Notes: a model not told the origin generated them from the letters alone. Positions 51,950-60,768 are shown, counted from the first letter of the stretch. The stretch is 64,000 nt of DNA from Alkalicoccus chagannorensis DSM 18086 (GCF_000429725.1 NZ_AUCK01000014.1:1-64000); one strand, 5' to 3'. Made by a program: numbers and translations.

Positions 51950-54902
51950 TCGAATCGGCCCCTTTCCTTACGAGATCTCCAGGGAAAATATAATCTTTGC
52001 GTGCCCATTTGGCCTCGACATTGACACCGACCTGCGGCTGCGGGTTGCCATAGCGGTGATTGATCTTCTTCGGCAGCGGGCTCTCCCCGGTGCGCTTGAG
52101 GATTTCCATCTTCGCAGACACTTCTTTGTAGGCAGGTGTATCCGTATCTTTATCGGCGTAGCTGCTTGTCAGCTGGTTGATCGCCCCTTCGCCGTTGTCG
52201 TTCATCGGCAGGTAGAGCTCTGTTCCTTTAACCCGGTCCGTGACGATCGTCTGGACCTTCGCGGAGCCGTATGGAGACGTAAGACGGACGAGCGTCCCGT
52301 CTTCGAGTCCGCGTTCCGAGGCAAGTTCCGGCGAAACTTCCAGGAACGTCGACGGCGTTTTGCTCGTAATGCCTTCAGCCTTGTACGTCATGTTTCCTTC
52401 ATGGAAGTGTTCCAGCAGCCGTCCATTGTTAATATGAAGGTCATATTCTTCTCCAAAGTCGAGCGGCTCGGTCCAGCCGACTGGATAGAGGCGGGCGCGG
52501 CCGTCCGGGAATGGGAACCCGTCTTCGAATAAAAGCGGCGTATCGGTTCCGTCTGCAGCCACCGGCCATTGCAGGCTCTTATAGCCTTCCAGAAGGTCGT
52601 AGGATACGCCGGCAAACAACGGTGCGAGCGAAGCGGCTTCGTCCATCACTTGGGACGGATGCTCATAGGACCAGCCGGCGCCGAGGTGGTTGGCGAGCTC
52701 GGTGATGATCTGCCAGTCCGGCTTCGATTCGCCGAGCGGCTCCAGTGCCTGGTACAAACGCTGGAAGCGGCGTTCCGTGTTCGTAAAGGTGCCGTCCTTT
52801 TCCAGGCTCGGACTCGCCGGCAGTACGACATCGGCAAATTCCGCTGTTTTGGAAAGGAAGATGTCCTGGACGACGAAGAAGTCGAGCTTCTTGAACGCGT
52901 CCTGCACGTAGTTGAGATTGGAGTCGACAATGCCCATGTCTTCCCCTTTCAAATACATGCCGTGCAGCTTGCCGTCGTGGATCGCATCCACCATCTGATG
53001 GTTGTTGTAGCCGATCTCACCGGAGAGTGGAGTGCCCCAGCCTGCTTCGTAGCGGCGGCGGACTTCGTCGTCGGTGACGTCTTCGTAGCCTGGGAACTTG
53101 TTCGGCATGGAGCCGAAGTCGCTGGCACCCTGGACGTTGTTATGGCCGCGGAGCGGATACGTGCCGGCTCCCGGTTTCATGTAGTTGCCGGTAATGAGCA
53201 TCAAGTTGGAAATCGCTGTACTAGTATCACTTCCGCCGAGATGCTGGGTAACCCCCATCGCCCAAAGGGAGCAGACCGTGTCTGCTTCAGCAATCATGTG
53301 CGCCGTTTTCACCAGTTCGTCTTCTGTTATCCCGGTCATTTCCGCTGCGTAGGCCATCGTAAACGGCTCGAGGCTCTGTGTGAATTCCTCCATGAAGTTT
53401 ACGTGTTCGGCCAGGAACTGCTTGTCGTGAAGGTCGTTGTCGATAATGTATTTGGATACGGCCGAAAGCCAGACAAGGTCTGAACCGGAGCGCGGCTGGA
53501 TAAACTGATCCGCCCGATCCGCCATTTCATGACGGCGCAGGTCGGAAACGATCACTTTCTGACCGTGCAGCTTCTGGGCACTCTTCACGCGAGTGGCGAG
53601 TACCGGGTGAGATTCCGCCGTGTTCGAGCCGATGATGAGCACGAGGGAGGCTTTATGAATGTCCTTAATGGTGCCGGAGTCGCCGCCGTAGCCGACGGTG
53701 CGGAACAGCCCCATCGTCGCAGGAGTCTGACAGTAACGTGAGCAGTTGTCCACGTTGTTCGTCCCGAAAATGCTGCGTGCGAGTTTCTGCATCAGATAGG
53801 ATTCTTCGTTGGTTGTTTTGGACGAACTGATGAAAGCGAGTGCGTCTTTGCCTTTTTCTGACTCGATTCGGCGCAGGTTCTCCGCAATTTTCGTGTAGGC
53901 CTCGTCCCAGGAAGCTTCCCGGAAGCGTTCGCCATCACGGATGAGCGGCTTTTCCAGACGGTCGCCGCTGTTGACGTAGTCCCAGCCGAATTTGCCTTTC
54001 ACACAGGTGGAAATCCCGTTGGCAGGAGCATTGGCATGCGGCTCCACTTTTAAAATCTCTCTGCCCTGTGTCCAGACGTCAAAGCTGCAGCCGACACCAC
54101 AGTACGTGCAGACGGTTTTTGTTTTGTTGATTTTCGATTCCCGCATGGAGGCTTCCATATCCGAGATCGCGAGAATGGAGCCGTAGCCGGTTTCGACGCT
54201 TTTCGTGAGTTCAATCATCGGGCGGAGTGTATCCTGGCTCATACCGGTCATATAGCCGGCCTTGCCTTCCATGTTTTTCTCCATCATAGCGTTGCACGGG
54301 CAGACGGTAGAGCAGTGCCCGCAGGAGACGCAGGAGGATTCGTTGATGGCGACATCGTTATCCCAGATGACGCGGGGGTTCGGGCTGTTCCAGTCTATGG
54401 ATAAGGTTTCGGTTACCTGAAGGTCCTGACAGGCTTCTACGCAGCGTCCGCACAGAATACACTGGTCCGGGTCATAACGGTAATATGGATGAGAGTTGTC
54501 TTTTGCTGCCGGTTTTGGTTCAAATGGCGTTGTCTGGTGTTCGATCTTCATATCCTTTACGGTATTATGGATCTCACACGTGCCGTTGTTGTAGTCACAC
54601 ACGGTGCAGTACAACTCGTGGTTATGTAAAATCCGGTCCATGGCAATGACCTGGGCATCCTTTACGTCCTGAATCTCCGTGTACACACTGGAGCCTTCTT
54701 TCACTTTTGTATCGCAGGCGCGTACGAGTTCTCCGTCGACTTCCACAATACACGTATCGCACGTCTTCACCGCGCCCAGGCTCGGGTGGTAACAGACCTG
54801 CGGCACCTCACTGCCGGACTCGTTTAAGTGTTCGAGTACCGTAGTTCCGTCCTGCGCTTCTACGGGGGTACCATTGACCTGCATCTGCAGTTTTTTTCCC
54901 AT
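51942..54902 (-). CDS. Molybdenum-dependent formate dehydrogenase, alpha subunit (YrhE-like)
   Basis: A 986-residue cytoplasmic enzyme oxidising formate to CO2. From the N-terminus: a [2Fe-2S] domain (CYHPSLGAVKTCDTC...AC), a His-Cys-rich motif (HNHELYCTVCDYNNGTC), two [4Fe-4S] motifs (CILCGRCVEAC and CVSCGHCSTVCPC), then the catalytic domain with its own cluster (CTYCGVGCSFDVW) and molybdopterin-binding region. The catalytic position is Cys, in DNCSRYCQTPATMGL; there is no in-frame TGA, so no selenocysteine. No NAD-binding or cytochrome partner gene is next to it. ATG 54902 follows GGGAG. Confidence 0.94.
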   Translation of the reverse strand: MGKKLQMQVNGTPVEAQDGTTVLEHLNESGSEVPQVCYHPSLGAVKTCDTCIVEVDGELVRACDTKVKEGSSVYTEIQDVKDAQVIAMDRILHNHELYCTVCDYNNGTCEIHNTVKDMKIEHQTTPFEPKPAAKDNSHPYYRYDPDQCILCGRCVEACQDLQVTETLSIDWNSPNPRVIWDNDVAINESSCVSCGHCSTVCPCNAMMEKNMEGKAGYMTGMSQDTLRPMIELTKSVETGYGSILAISDMEASMRESKINKTKTVCTYCGVGCSFDVWTQGREILKVEPHANAPANGISTCVKGKFGWDYVNSGDRLEKPLIRDGERFREASWDEAYTKIAENLRRIESEKGKDALAFISSSKTTNEESYLMQKLARSIFGTNNVDNCSRYCQTPATMGLFRTVGYGGDSGTIKDIHKASLVLIIGSNTAESHPVLATRVKSAQKLHGQKVIVSDLRRHEMADRADQFIQPRSGSDLVWLSAVSKYIIDNDLHDKQFLAEHVNFMEEFTQSLEPFTMAYAAEMTGITEDELVKTAHMIAEADTVCSLWAMGVTQHLGGSDTSTAISNLMLITGNYMKPGAGTYPLRGHNNVQGASDFGSMPNKFPGYEDVTDDEVRRRYEAGWGTPLSGEIGYNNHQMVDAIHDGKLHGMYLKGEDMGIVDSNLNYVQDAFKKLDFFVVQDIFLSKTAEFADVVLPASPSLEKDGTFTNTERRFQRLYQALEPLGESKPDWQIITELANHLGAGWSYEHPSQVMDEAASLAPLFAGVSYDLLEGYKSLQWPVAADGTDTPLLFEDGFPFPDGRARLYPVGWTEPLDFGEEYDLHINNGRLLEHFHEGNMTYKAEGITSKTPSTFLEVSPELASERGLEDGTLVRLTSPYGSAKVQTIVTDRVKGTELYLPMNDNGEGAINQLTSSYADKDTDTPAYKEVSAKMEILKRTGESPLPKKINHRYGNPQPQVGVNVEAKWARKDYIFPGDLVRKGADSNG

Positions 54903-55233
54903 ACGCGTCTCCCATCCTCTCCTCTTTTTGCTTTTTCGTGCATGGGGTCCCATACCCCAATCCTGGGAAAGGAAAACCAAATCATGAAAGTTTTTAGTTA
55001 TTTCTGGCATTCGTTATGGGAAATTAGAAGATGAACCATGCGTCATAAACGGGGCCTCCAGAAGGAGAGAAGGCACAAATAGAAGGGGACTTTCGTTTAT
55101 GCACAGAGCACCGCCCCCGTTCTCCTGCCAGGCAGCGGCAGCGCGCCTTTGCGCACGTTGGGGAAGGAGCACTCTATGTTCTTTCATAAAGGAAAGACGA
55201 TGCGGTTCTCAAGTGATGTCCAGTCACAAACAA

Positions 55234-55272
55234 AACGCTTCCGATCATCCAGGCTGGATCATCGAAAGCGTT
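55234..55272. repeat. GCTTCCGA-type hairpin family member
   Basis: AACGCTTCCGATCATCC (55234-55250) pairs with GGATCATCGAAAGCGTT (55256-55272) around AGGCT. There is no T run after it. Confidence 0.65.
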
Positions 55273-55314
55273 GGTTCCTTGTTTCATAAAATGTAGACGT
55301 GGTCATTGAGGGAG

Positions 55315-55336
55315 ACGTGGCGCTGCAGCGCCACGT
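55315..55336. repeat. Perfect 22-base palindrome
   Basis: Two 11-base halves (ACGTGGCGCTG / CAGCGCCACGT), with no loop. It lies 50 bases beyond the neopullulanase stop and could act as a terminator stem or protein-binding site. Confidence 0.7.
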
Positions 55337-55387
55337 TCCGTCCGAAAGACGCTCGCGCTTTCGTTCCTGGAAAACGTGTGATTATTC

Positions 55388-57163
55388 TTATCCGTCTTCC
55401 TGCAGAATGACAGCTTCAAAAGGAGCAAGCTCCAGCGTCAGCTTTCCTGCTTCTGGCTGCATCCGTTCGTGTGAGTCAAGGCTTCGGAAGACCGTTCCTT
55501 CGTCTTCTTCCAGTTCGATCACAGCAGGGGAGATGCTGCTGTTCATCGCAAGGACGAATCGGTTGTCGTCATCGCTTCGTTCGAATGCAATCACGCGTGA
55601 TCCTGCTTCTGCCTGCCGGGAGACGAACGTACCGTCGCGCAGCGCCGCATACGTTTTACGAAGGTCGATCATGGACTGATAGAACTGGAAGAGGTCGTGG
55701 TCCTGATGCTCTTCGTTCCAGATCATCGGTTTCCGGCAGCCCGGGTCCGCACCGCCGTCCATGCCGATCTCATCCCCGTAGTAAATACACGGGGATCCGA
55801 GGTACGTCAGCTGAAACGCAGCCGCGAGCTTCATGCGGTCTTTGTTCCCTTCTGCCAGCGTCAGCAGCCGCGGCGTGTCGTGCGAATCGAGCAGGTTAAA
55901 GGCAGCTTCATTCGCCTGCTTCGGATAGGAAATAAGCATTTTATCGAGCTGTCCCATGAAGGTGGCAGCGTCGATGTCATCTTTGACGAAGAAGTCGATA
56001 ATGCTGTTGGTCACCGGATAGTTCATGACGGCATCGAACTGATCGCCGCCGAGCCAGGCGAGGGAATTATGCCAGATTTCGCCCAGAATGTAGGCATCCG
56101 GGTCTGCTGCTTTCACCACGTCGCGGAATTCGCGCCAGAAGCGGTGGTCCACTTCGTTGGCAACGTCCAGCCGCCAGGCGTCGACGCCGATGTCCTCGAC
56201 CCAGTAGCGGGCGACTTCGAGAAGGTATGCTTTGACTTCCGGGTTCTCGGTGTTCAGCTTCGGCATGCTCGCCACAAAGCCGAACGTGTCGTAGTTCAGC
56301 GGATCGGTGGATAACGGGAAGCTGCGGATATGGAACCAGTCTTTAAACCGGGACTGCTCCCCGTGTTTCAGGACATCCTGGAAAGGCGGGAAGTAATAGC
56401 CGGAATGATTGAATACCGCATCGAGCATGACGCGCATCCCGCGGGCGTGCGCCGCATCGACGAGTTCTTTCGCTTTCGCATTGTCCCCGAACTGCGGATC
56501 GACTTTCAGGTAGTCAATCGTATCGTATTTATGGTTGGAGCGCGCTTCGAAAAAAGGCGTGAAGTAGATGCACGTGATGCCGAGCTCTTCCAGATAGTCC
56601 AGGTTATCGATCACGCCCTGCAGATCGCCGCCGAAGAAATTATCCCGTTCGGGCACGGCGTCCGGTGTCCACGGTTCGGTGCCAGGTGGATTCAAGGAGG
56701 GATCGCCGTTGGCAAATCGCTCCGGGAAAATTTGATAAAACACGGCATCCTTCACCCATTCCGGCGGGGAGTGGACGTCCGTTGGATTAATGAATGGAAA
56801 TTCAAACATGCCGGAAGGAGACCAGAGCATGCCGACCCCTCCGGACTGCAGTTCGTTTTCGGAAAAGCCAACTTCGTTCATGAATACGGTCCGGCCGGCG
56901 GATTCAAATTTGAACGCGTAGGCAAACCGGCGGAACGGCGGCTGGATCTCCGCCTGGTAATAGTCGAACATTGTATCGGATGCAAAGATATGCATCTCGG
57001 TTTCCGTAATGGTTTTTTCGTTGAAGTCATACTTGTCGCCCCAGACGACAGAGACCCGGTCCATGTCGTCCCGTTTCGTGCGTACACGGATATGAAGCGT
57101 TTCTTCATCGTAGGCATAGGCGTAGTGGGATTTCGGCTGGTGGAATACCGCTTCTAGCAGCAT
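55388..57163 (-). CDS. Neopullulanase / cyclomaltodextrinase (GH13)
   Basis: A 591-residue intracellular glycoside hydrolase acting on cyclodextrins, pullulan or maltooligosaccharides. An N-terminal starch-binding-like domain (residues ~1-125; opening LLEAVFHQPKSHYAYAYD) is followed by the TIM barrel with DAVFNHSG, WRLDVANEVDH (nucleophile Asp), ILGEIWH (acid/base Glu) and LLDSHDTPR. ATG 57163 lies nine bases after AGGAGG, which fits better than ATG 57169. No signal peptide. Promoter and operator sequences lie upstream. Confidence 0.95.
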   Translation of the reverse strand: MLLEAVFHQPKSHYAYAYDEETLHIRVRTKRDDMDRVSVVWGDKYDFNEKTITETEMHIFASDTMFDYYQAEIQPPFRRFAYAFKFESAGRTVFMNEVGFSENELQSGGVGMLWSPSGMFEFPFINPTDVHSPPEWVKDAVFYQIFPERFANGDPSLNPPGTEPWTPDAVPERDNFFGGDLQGVIDNLDYLEELGITCIYFTPFFEARSNHKYDTIDYLKVDPQFGDNAKAKELVDAAHARGMRVMLDAVFNHSGYYFPPFQDVLKHGEQSRFKDWFHIRSFPLSTDPLNYDTFGFVASMPKLNTENPEVKAYLLEVARYWVEDIGVDAWRLDVANEVDHRFWREFRDVVKAADPDAYILGEIWHNSLAWLGGDQFDAVMNYPVTNSIIDFFVKDDIDAATFMGQLDKMLISYPKQANEAAFNLLDSHDTPRLLTLAEGNKDRMKLAAAFQLTYLGSPCIYYGDEIGMDGGADPGCRKPMIWNEEHQDHDLFQFYQSMIDLRKTYAALRDGTFVSRQAEAGSRVIAFERSDDDNRFVLAMNSSISPAVIELEEDEGTVFRSLDSHERMQPEAGKLTLELAPFEAVILQEDG

Positions 57164-57258
57164 CGTCATTGTCCTCCTTTTTGTCCGCAGAGACCGGAGG
57201 CGGAGGCCCCGCCCCCGGCGCTTTTACTCTATTAGTGTTGCGGTCCTCTGCGGTTCAC

Positions 57259-57287
57259 ATTAGAATAGTAGTCAGGTTTTCTTTCAA
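57259..57287 (-). promoter_or_regulatory. Sigma-A promoter of the neopullulanase gene
   Basis: On the - strand TTGAAA, 17-bp spacer, TCTAAT, about 90 bases before the start. Confidence 0.6.
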
Positions 57288-57320
57288 TCAGCTCCGGCTG
57301 AATATAAGGATAAGAAATAG

Positions 57321-57334
57321 TGCAATCGTTTGCG
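57321..57334. promoter_or_regulatory. LacI/CcpA-type operator between neopullulanase and manA
   Basis: TGCAATCGTTTGCG matches the cre/LacI-family pattern (TGWAANCGNTNNCA) at 12 of 14 positions and contains an imperfect GCAATCGTTTGC palindrome with central CG. It sits 34 bases upstream of the neopullulanase -35 and may affect both divergent genes. Confidence 0.6.
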
Positions 57335-57410
57335 CCAGCAGCTGAAAGCTTTTCATAGTATAGCAGACTGGTGAAAGCGCGTGCAAATCGAAGTCAAGGG
57401 GGAGTCTGGC

Positions 57411-58364
57411 ATGCCACTGCTGAAGCTGAAACCGATGTTAAAGGAGAAAATATGGGGAGGAACGGCGCTCGCGTCGTTCGGCTATGAGCTGCCGGGGGAA
57501 CAGACAGGGGAATGCTGGGGCATTTCCGGTCATGGCTCAGCGACGAATGAAGTGGCGTCCGGGCCGTATGCCGGCCGGACGCTGCGCGAACTATGGCAAG
57601 AAGAGCCGCACCTGTTCGGTATGACAAAGAAGAAGGAATTTCCACTGCTCGTCAAGCTGCTGCACGCAGCAGACGATCTATCGGTGCAGGTTCATCCGGA
57701 TGATGCCTATGCTGAGGAGCAGGAGGGGTATCCATACGGGAAGACGGAATGCTGGTACATTGTGTCTGCAGACCCCGGCGCTGAACTGGTGCTTGGTCAC
57801 AACGCCGCCACCCGGGAGGAGCTGGAGACGATGGTGCACGAAGGCCGGTGGGAAGACGTATTCCGCCGAAAGCCGGTGAAGGCCGGCGACTTCGTGTATG
57901 TGCCTGCAGGTACCGTGCATGCGATCGGAGCAGGCATTGTGCTGCTGGAAGTGCAGCAGAGTTCGGACATTACCTACCGCTTTTATGACTACGACCGGCC
58001 GGGCCAGGACGGGAGCCTCCGTGAACTTCACGTGGAGGATTCGATTGCCTGTACCACGGTTCCGCATCAGGATCGGACGCCAAAACGGTGGCGCTGGCAG
58101 GAAGACGATGTTCTCGTGGAGGAGCTGATTGACACTGACTATTTCTCCGTGCGCTCGCTGCAGCTGGACGGGAAAATGATGCTCCGCAAGCGGGCACCGT
58201 ATCAGCTCGTGACGGTACTCGATGGCGCAGGAACAGCCTGTGTGAAAGGCGAGACGTATGAGGTGAAGAAAGGCGATCATCTCGTCGTGCCGGCCGACAT
58301 TCCGAGCGTGAAGTGGGAAGGTCAGCTGCAGGTCGTGGTGGCAGAGCCGGGTGCGAAGGCGTAG
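57411..58364 (+). CDS. manA: Mannose-6-phosphate isomerase, class I
   Basis: A 317-residue zinc enzyme interconverting mannose-6-P and fructose-6-P. Zinc ligands occur in QVHPDD (about residues 93-98) and KTECWY, with the third in VPAGTVHAIGAG, and the C-terminal cupin part is present. The length matches the short Bacillus ManA/Pmi type. ATG 57411 follows AAGGGGGAG; the upstream open frame is excluded on that basis. It could feed mannose-type sugars to the exopolysaccharide as well as catabolism. Confidence 0.94.
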   Translation: MPLLKLKPMLKEKIWGGTALASFGYELPGEQTGECWGISGHGSATNEVASGPYAGRTLRELWQEEPHLFGMTKKKEFPLLVKLLHAADDLSVQVHPDDAYAEEQEGYPYGKTECWYIVSADPGAELVLGHNAATREELETMVHEGRWEDVFRRKPVKAGDFVYVPAGTVHAIGAGIVLLEVQQSSDITYRFYDYDRPGQDGSLRELHVEDSIACTTVPHQDRTPKRWRWQEDDVLVEELIDTDYFSVRSLQLDGKMMLRKRAPYQLVTVLDGAGTACVKGETYEVKKGDHLVVPADIPSVKWEGQLQVVVAEPGAKA

Positions 58365-58399
58365 CATGCGGGGAGCTGCGTCCAGGGGAGAAAACGGAG

Positions 58400-58430
58400 C
58401 AGAGCCGCCCGGGTCCAGCGGGCGGCTCTG
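58400..58430 (+). terminator. Hairpin after manA
   Basis: CAGAGCCGCCC (58400-58410) and GGGCGGCTCTG (58420-58430) form an 11-bp stem; no T run follows. Confidence 0.45.
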
Positions 58431-58640
58431 TGAAACGTGCGGTCTATTGTATTTCAGGGTGAACTGTGCCCTGGCTCCGTCGTAACGAACAGATGTCACG
58501 GGAGACAGGACCCGGCAGAGGGGATGGAAGCATGTCTTCCTGATCCAGGCTGGTACGTGCTGCCTTCTTTGCGCCGGTGACCTTAAACAGAGGGCGGCCA
58601 GGTGGTCGAACCTGGGCCTCCCGGATGAAGCGGGTAGTGG

Positions 58641-58880
58641 TTATTTTTCCATTGATTCAACAAAGGAGCGCATAATCATGTCATCAGCATTCATGTTTTC
58701 TATGTAGTGGGTATCTACAAGACTCTTCAGCTCAGCTACGGTGACATGCAGATACTGTATGGCATCTGTCGTCTCCTGGAGCTGCTCGACTAAATCCAGT
58801 ACATCATCTTGTTTCGCAGTCTGATATTCTATCGTATTCAATTTGCGTATCACAGCTTGAATGAGTTCTTTCTCATTCAT
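58641..58880 (-). CDS. Small protein downstream of ssb, unknown function
   Basis: A 79-residue, mostly helical, acidic protein (opening NEKELIQAVIRKLNTIEYQT). GGAGG sets the ATG at 58880, inside the end of the ssb gene (8-base overlap), so it is translationally coupled to ssb. No family recognised. Confidence 0.72.
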   Translation of the reverse strand: MNEKELIQAVIRKLNTIEYQTAKQDDVLDLVEQLQETTDAIQYLHVTVAELKSLVDTHYIENMNADDMIMRSFVESMEK

Positions 58881-59265
58881 GCACTTCGTCCTCCACCAGC
58901 TGACGGTCCTCATCAAGGGAGATCCGCTCTTCCTGTTCTGTCACTTTATTGATTTTCAGAAAGGTGACTGAATCAGCCGTGAGGTCTGGTACAGTCATCT
59001 TTTTTTCGTTGTCCATGTGGAGTTCCCGTGTCTGTACGCGTCCTTTCACAGTAATCATCGAGCCGGTACCGCAGTATTCTGCTACACGCTCTGCGAGCTG
59101 ATTCCAGCAGCAGATCTGGACGAAGTCGGTATTGACTGTCCCTTTCTTCGTACGGTAAGGACGCTGTACGGCAAGGGTGAAACGTGTTAATGGGGTACCT
59201 GAATTTGTTGTGACCAAATGGGGGTTCTTGGCAATACGTCCTACAAAAATGAACTGATTAAACAT
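58873..59265 (-). CDS. Single-stranded DNA-binding protein, short SsbB-like
   Basis: A 130-residue OB-fold protein with the SSB opening (FNQFIFVGRIAKNPHLV), LTRFTLAVQRP, CWNQLAERVAEY and VKGRVQTRE. The C-terminus (RQLVEDEVHE) lacks the DDDIPF tail that recruits replication proteins, as in the competence-related SsbB of B. subtilis. It is not beside rpsF/rpsR, so it is not the replicative SSB. GAGGAG precedes ATG 59265. Confidence 0.9.
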   Translation of the reverse strand: MFNQFIFVGRIAKNPHLVTTNSGTPLTRFTLAVQRPYRTKKGTVNTDFVQICCWNQLAERVAEYCGTGSMITVKGRVQTRELHMDNEKKMTVPDLTADSVTFLKINKVTEQEERISLDEDRQLVEDEVHE

Positions 59266-59504
59266 GTTTTCTGCTCCTCGCTCCATTTTATTTTATATGA
59301 TCCAATCGTGCAGTAAAGTCCTCCTCCCCAAGTTCATCACCGACGGAACAAGAACGTATGTTTTGAACGTTGTGGACGTCAAAAATGTAAATTACTTCTT
59401 GTTTGCGGTTACAAATATATATTAATCTAAAAGACGGGATAAAAAATGAGTACAAATACCTAACTTGTGAAAAAGAGGTCAAGTTAGAATTATCAGATAA
59501 TTCA

Positions 59505-59534
59505 TTGACTTCCTGTATCCCTGGCTGGTATAGT
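59505..59534 (+). promoter_or_regulatory. Sigma-A promoter of cold-shock gene copy 2
   Basis: TTGACT (59505-59510), 18-bp spacer, TATAGT (59529-59534). The leader would be only about 35-40 bases, short for a cold-induced csp gene. The 59266-59577 spacer contains nothing else recognised. Confidence 0.7.
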
Positions 59535-59577
59535 GAACGTGACTACTTATTCCATGTCGAAGGAGTTGACGATCTCT

Positions 59578-59775
59578 ATGCTCGGAAAAGTAAAATGGTT
59601 CAATGCAGAGAAGGGCTTCGGATTTATTGAGGTAGAAGGCCAGGAGGATGTGTTTGTTCACTACTCCGCCATTGATGAAGAAGGATACAAATCTCTGGAT
59701 GAAGGGCAGGAGGTCGAATTCGACATCGTGGAAGGGGCAAGAGGCCCGCAGGCTTCCAACGTGATGAAAAAATAA
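59578..59775 (+). CDS. Cold-shock protein, CspA/CspB family (copy 2)
   Basis: A 65-residue OB-fold nucleic-acid chaperone with intact RNP1 (KGFGFIEV) and RNP2 (DVFVHYSAI), nearly the same as the protein at 50-247. AAGGAG precedes ATG 59578; the open frame upstream overlaps the promoter and is rejected. Followed by a strong terminator. Confidence 0.96.
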   Translation: MLGKVKWFNAEKGFGFIEVEGQEDVFVHYSAIDEEGYKSLDEGQEVEFDIVEGARGPQASNVMKK

Positions 59776-59788
59776 CGTATCCATTCAG

Positions 59789-59823
59789 CGTCCCGGGCAT
59801 GCGTGTGCCCCGGGACGTTTTTT
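59789..59823 (+). terminator. Terminator of cold-shock gene copy 2
   Basis: CGTCCCGGGCA (59789-59799) pairs with TGCCCCGGGACG (59806-59817), then T6. Confidence 0.92.
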
Positions 59824-59939
59824 ACCCAGTACGTATAGGCACGAACTCTCATTAGAAAGAGGAAGCATTCGTTTGTTTCGGCACAGAAAGCAGGTGCATC
59901 TTGTTCTTCTTCGGAGTGCCTTCAGCAGCGTAGAACGCC

Positions 59940-60062
59940 GTGCACAACAAACGTTCTAAGTGCTTTTGTTCCTTTTGATCAGAATAGATACGTTTTCGTC
60001 CAGGAAGACGGCGGCTTCGGGCGCTGCAGGCCGTGTTGACCAAAAGTGTGCTCCGCGCTTAG
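59940..60062 (+). repeat. Dispersed intergenic repeat, copy
   Basis: TTCTAAGTGCTTTTGTT, TTTTGATCAGAAT, GAAGACGGCGGCTTC, GGCGCTGCAGGCCGTGTTGA and CCAAAAG are family blocks. The 59776-60213 spacer otherwise holds the csp terminator and the hpf promoters. Confidence 0.55.
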
Positions 60063-60146
60063 GTCCCGTAATCAGCTGCAGGAGGAGGAAGTGGATCGGC
60101 AGCAGGGGATCAACACGTATATTAATTTTTCATGAAGAAAATGAAT

Positions 60147-60182
60147 GTTTTTGCAGGATTCCGGAAAGGGTACGTAGAATAG
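60147..60182 (+). promoter_or_regulatory. hpf: Overlapping sigma-B and sigma-H promoters of hpf
   Basis: Sigma-B: GTTTTT (60147-60152), N15, GGGTAC (60168-60173). Sigma-H: GCAGGATTC (60153-60161), N12, GTAGAATAG (60174-60182), matching RnAGGAwWW-N11-12-RnnGAATww. The B. subtilis hpf (yvyD) gene is known to be driven by both factors, which supports the reading. Confidence 0.75.
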
Positions 60183-60213
60183 TGTACGTATAACCGAAAG
60201 GAGTTGTTAGCTT

Positions 60214-60768
60214 ATGAATTTTAACATTCGTGGCGAGAACATGGAGATTACGGATGCGTTGAAGGACCATGTCTACAAAAAGGTAGGCAAGCTGGAGCGC
60301 TATTTCGATTCTACTCCTTCGTCGGACGTTCACGTAAAGATGAGCGTTCTCAGTCAGGATCAAAAGGTGGAAATCACCATCCCGATGCCTAAACTACTGC
60401 TTCGAGCAGAAGAGAAGCATGCGGATATGTACGCGGCAGTGGACCTTGTCGTAGAAAAACTGGAGCGTCAGATCCGTAAGCATAAAACGAAAGTGAACCG
60501 TAAATTCCGTGGAGACAACAGTTTGAAATATATGTTCAAAAATGAACTGGAGCCGGTGGCGGAAGAAAACGTGCAGGATGATGACGAGTTGGAAATTGTC
60601 CGTACGAAGCGGTTTGATCTTAAACCGATGGATGCAGAAGAAGCGATCCTGCAGATGGATATGCTTGGCCACAGCTTCTTCGTTTTCTCCAACTCCATCA
60701 ACGGAGATACCAACGTCGTGTACCGTCGGAAAGACGGCCGCTACGGGCTGATTGAACCAGAATCCTGA
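60214..60768 (+). CDS. hpf: Ribosome hibernation promoting factor, long form
   Basis: A 184-residue protein that joins two 70S ribosomes into inactive 100S dimers in stationary phase or stress. The N-terminal domain (residues ~1-100; NFNIRGENMEITDALKDHV...) binds the 30S decoding region, and the C-terminal domain (about 125-184; RTKRFDLKPMDAEEAILQMD, NVVYRRKDGRYGLIEP) drives dimerisation. The linker is acidic. AAAGGAG precedes ATG 60214. The position downstream of the fliD/fliS cluster matches Bacillus gene order. Confidence 0.97.
   Translation: MNFNIRGENMEITDALKDHVYKKVGKLERYFDSTPSSDVHVKMSVLSQDQKVEITIPMPKLLLRAEEKHADMYAAVDLVVEKLERQIRKHKTKVNRKFRGDNSLKYMFKNELEPVAEENVQDDDELEIVRTKRFDLKPMDAEEAILQMDMLGHSFFVFSNSINGDTNVVYRRKDGRYGLIEPES

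Larger units (their letters stand above)
54903..55387. other. Spacer with two palindromic elements
   Basis: No gene. The spacer holds a GCTTCCGA-type hairpin at 55234-55272 and a perfect 22-base DNA palindrome at 55315-55336. No clear terminator for the neopullulanase gene is seen. Confidence 0.55.

Noticed and set aside
53500-53800. Selenocysteine in the formate dehydrogenase
   Set aside because: The open frame is continuous with Cys codons at the catalytic position; there is no in-frame TGA or SECIS-like need.
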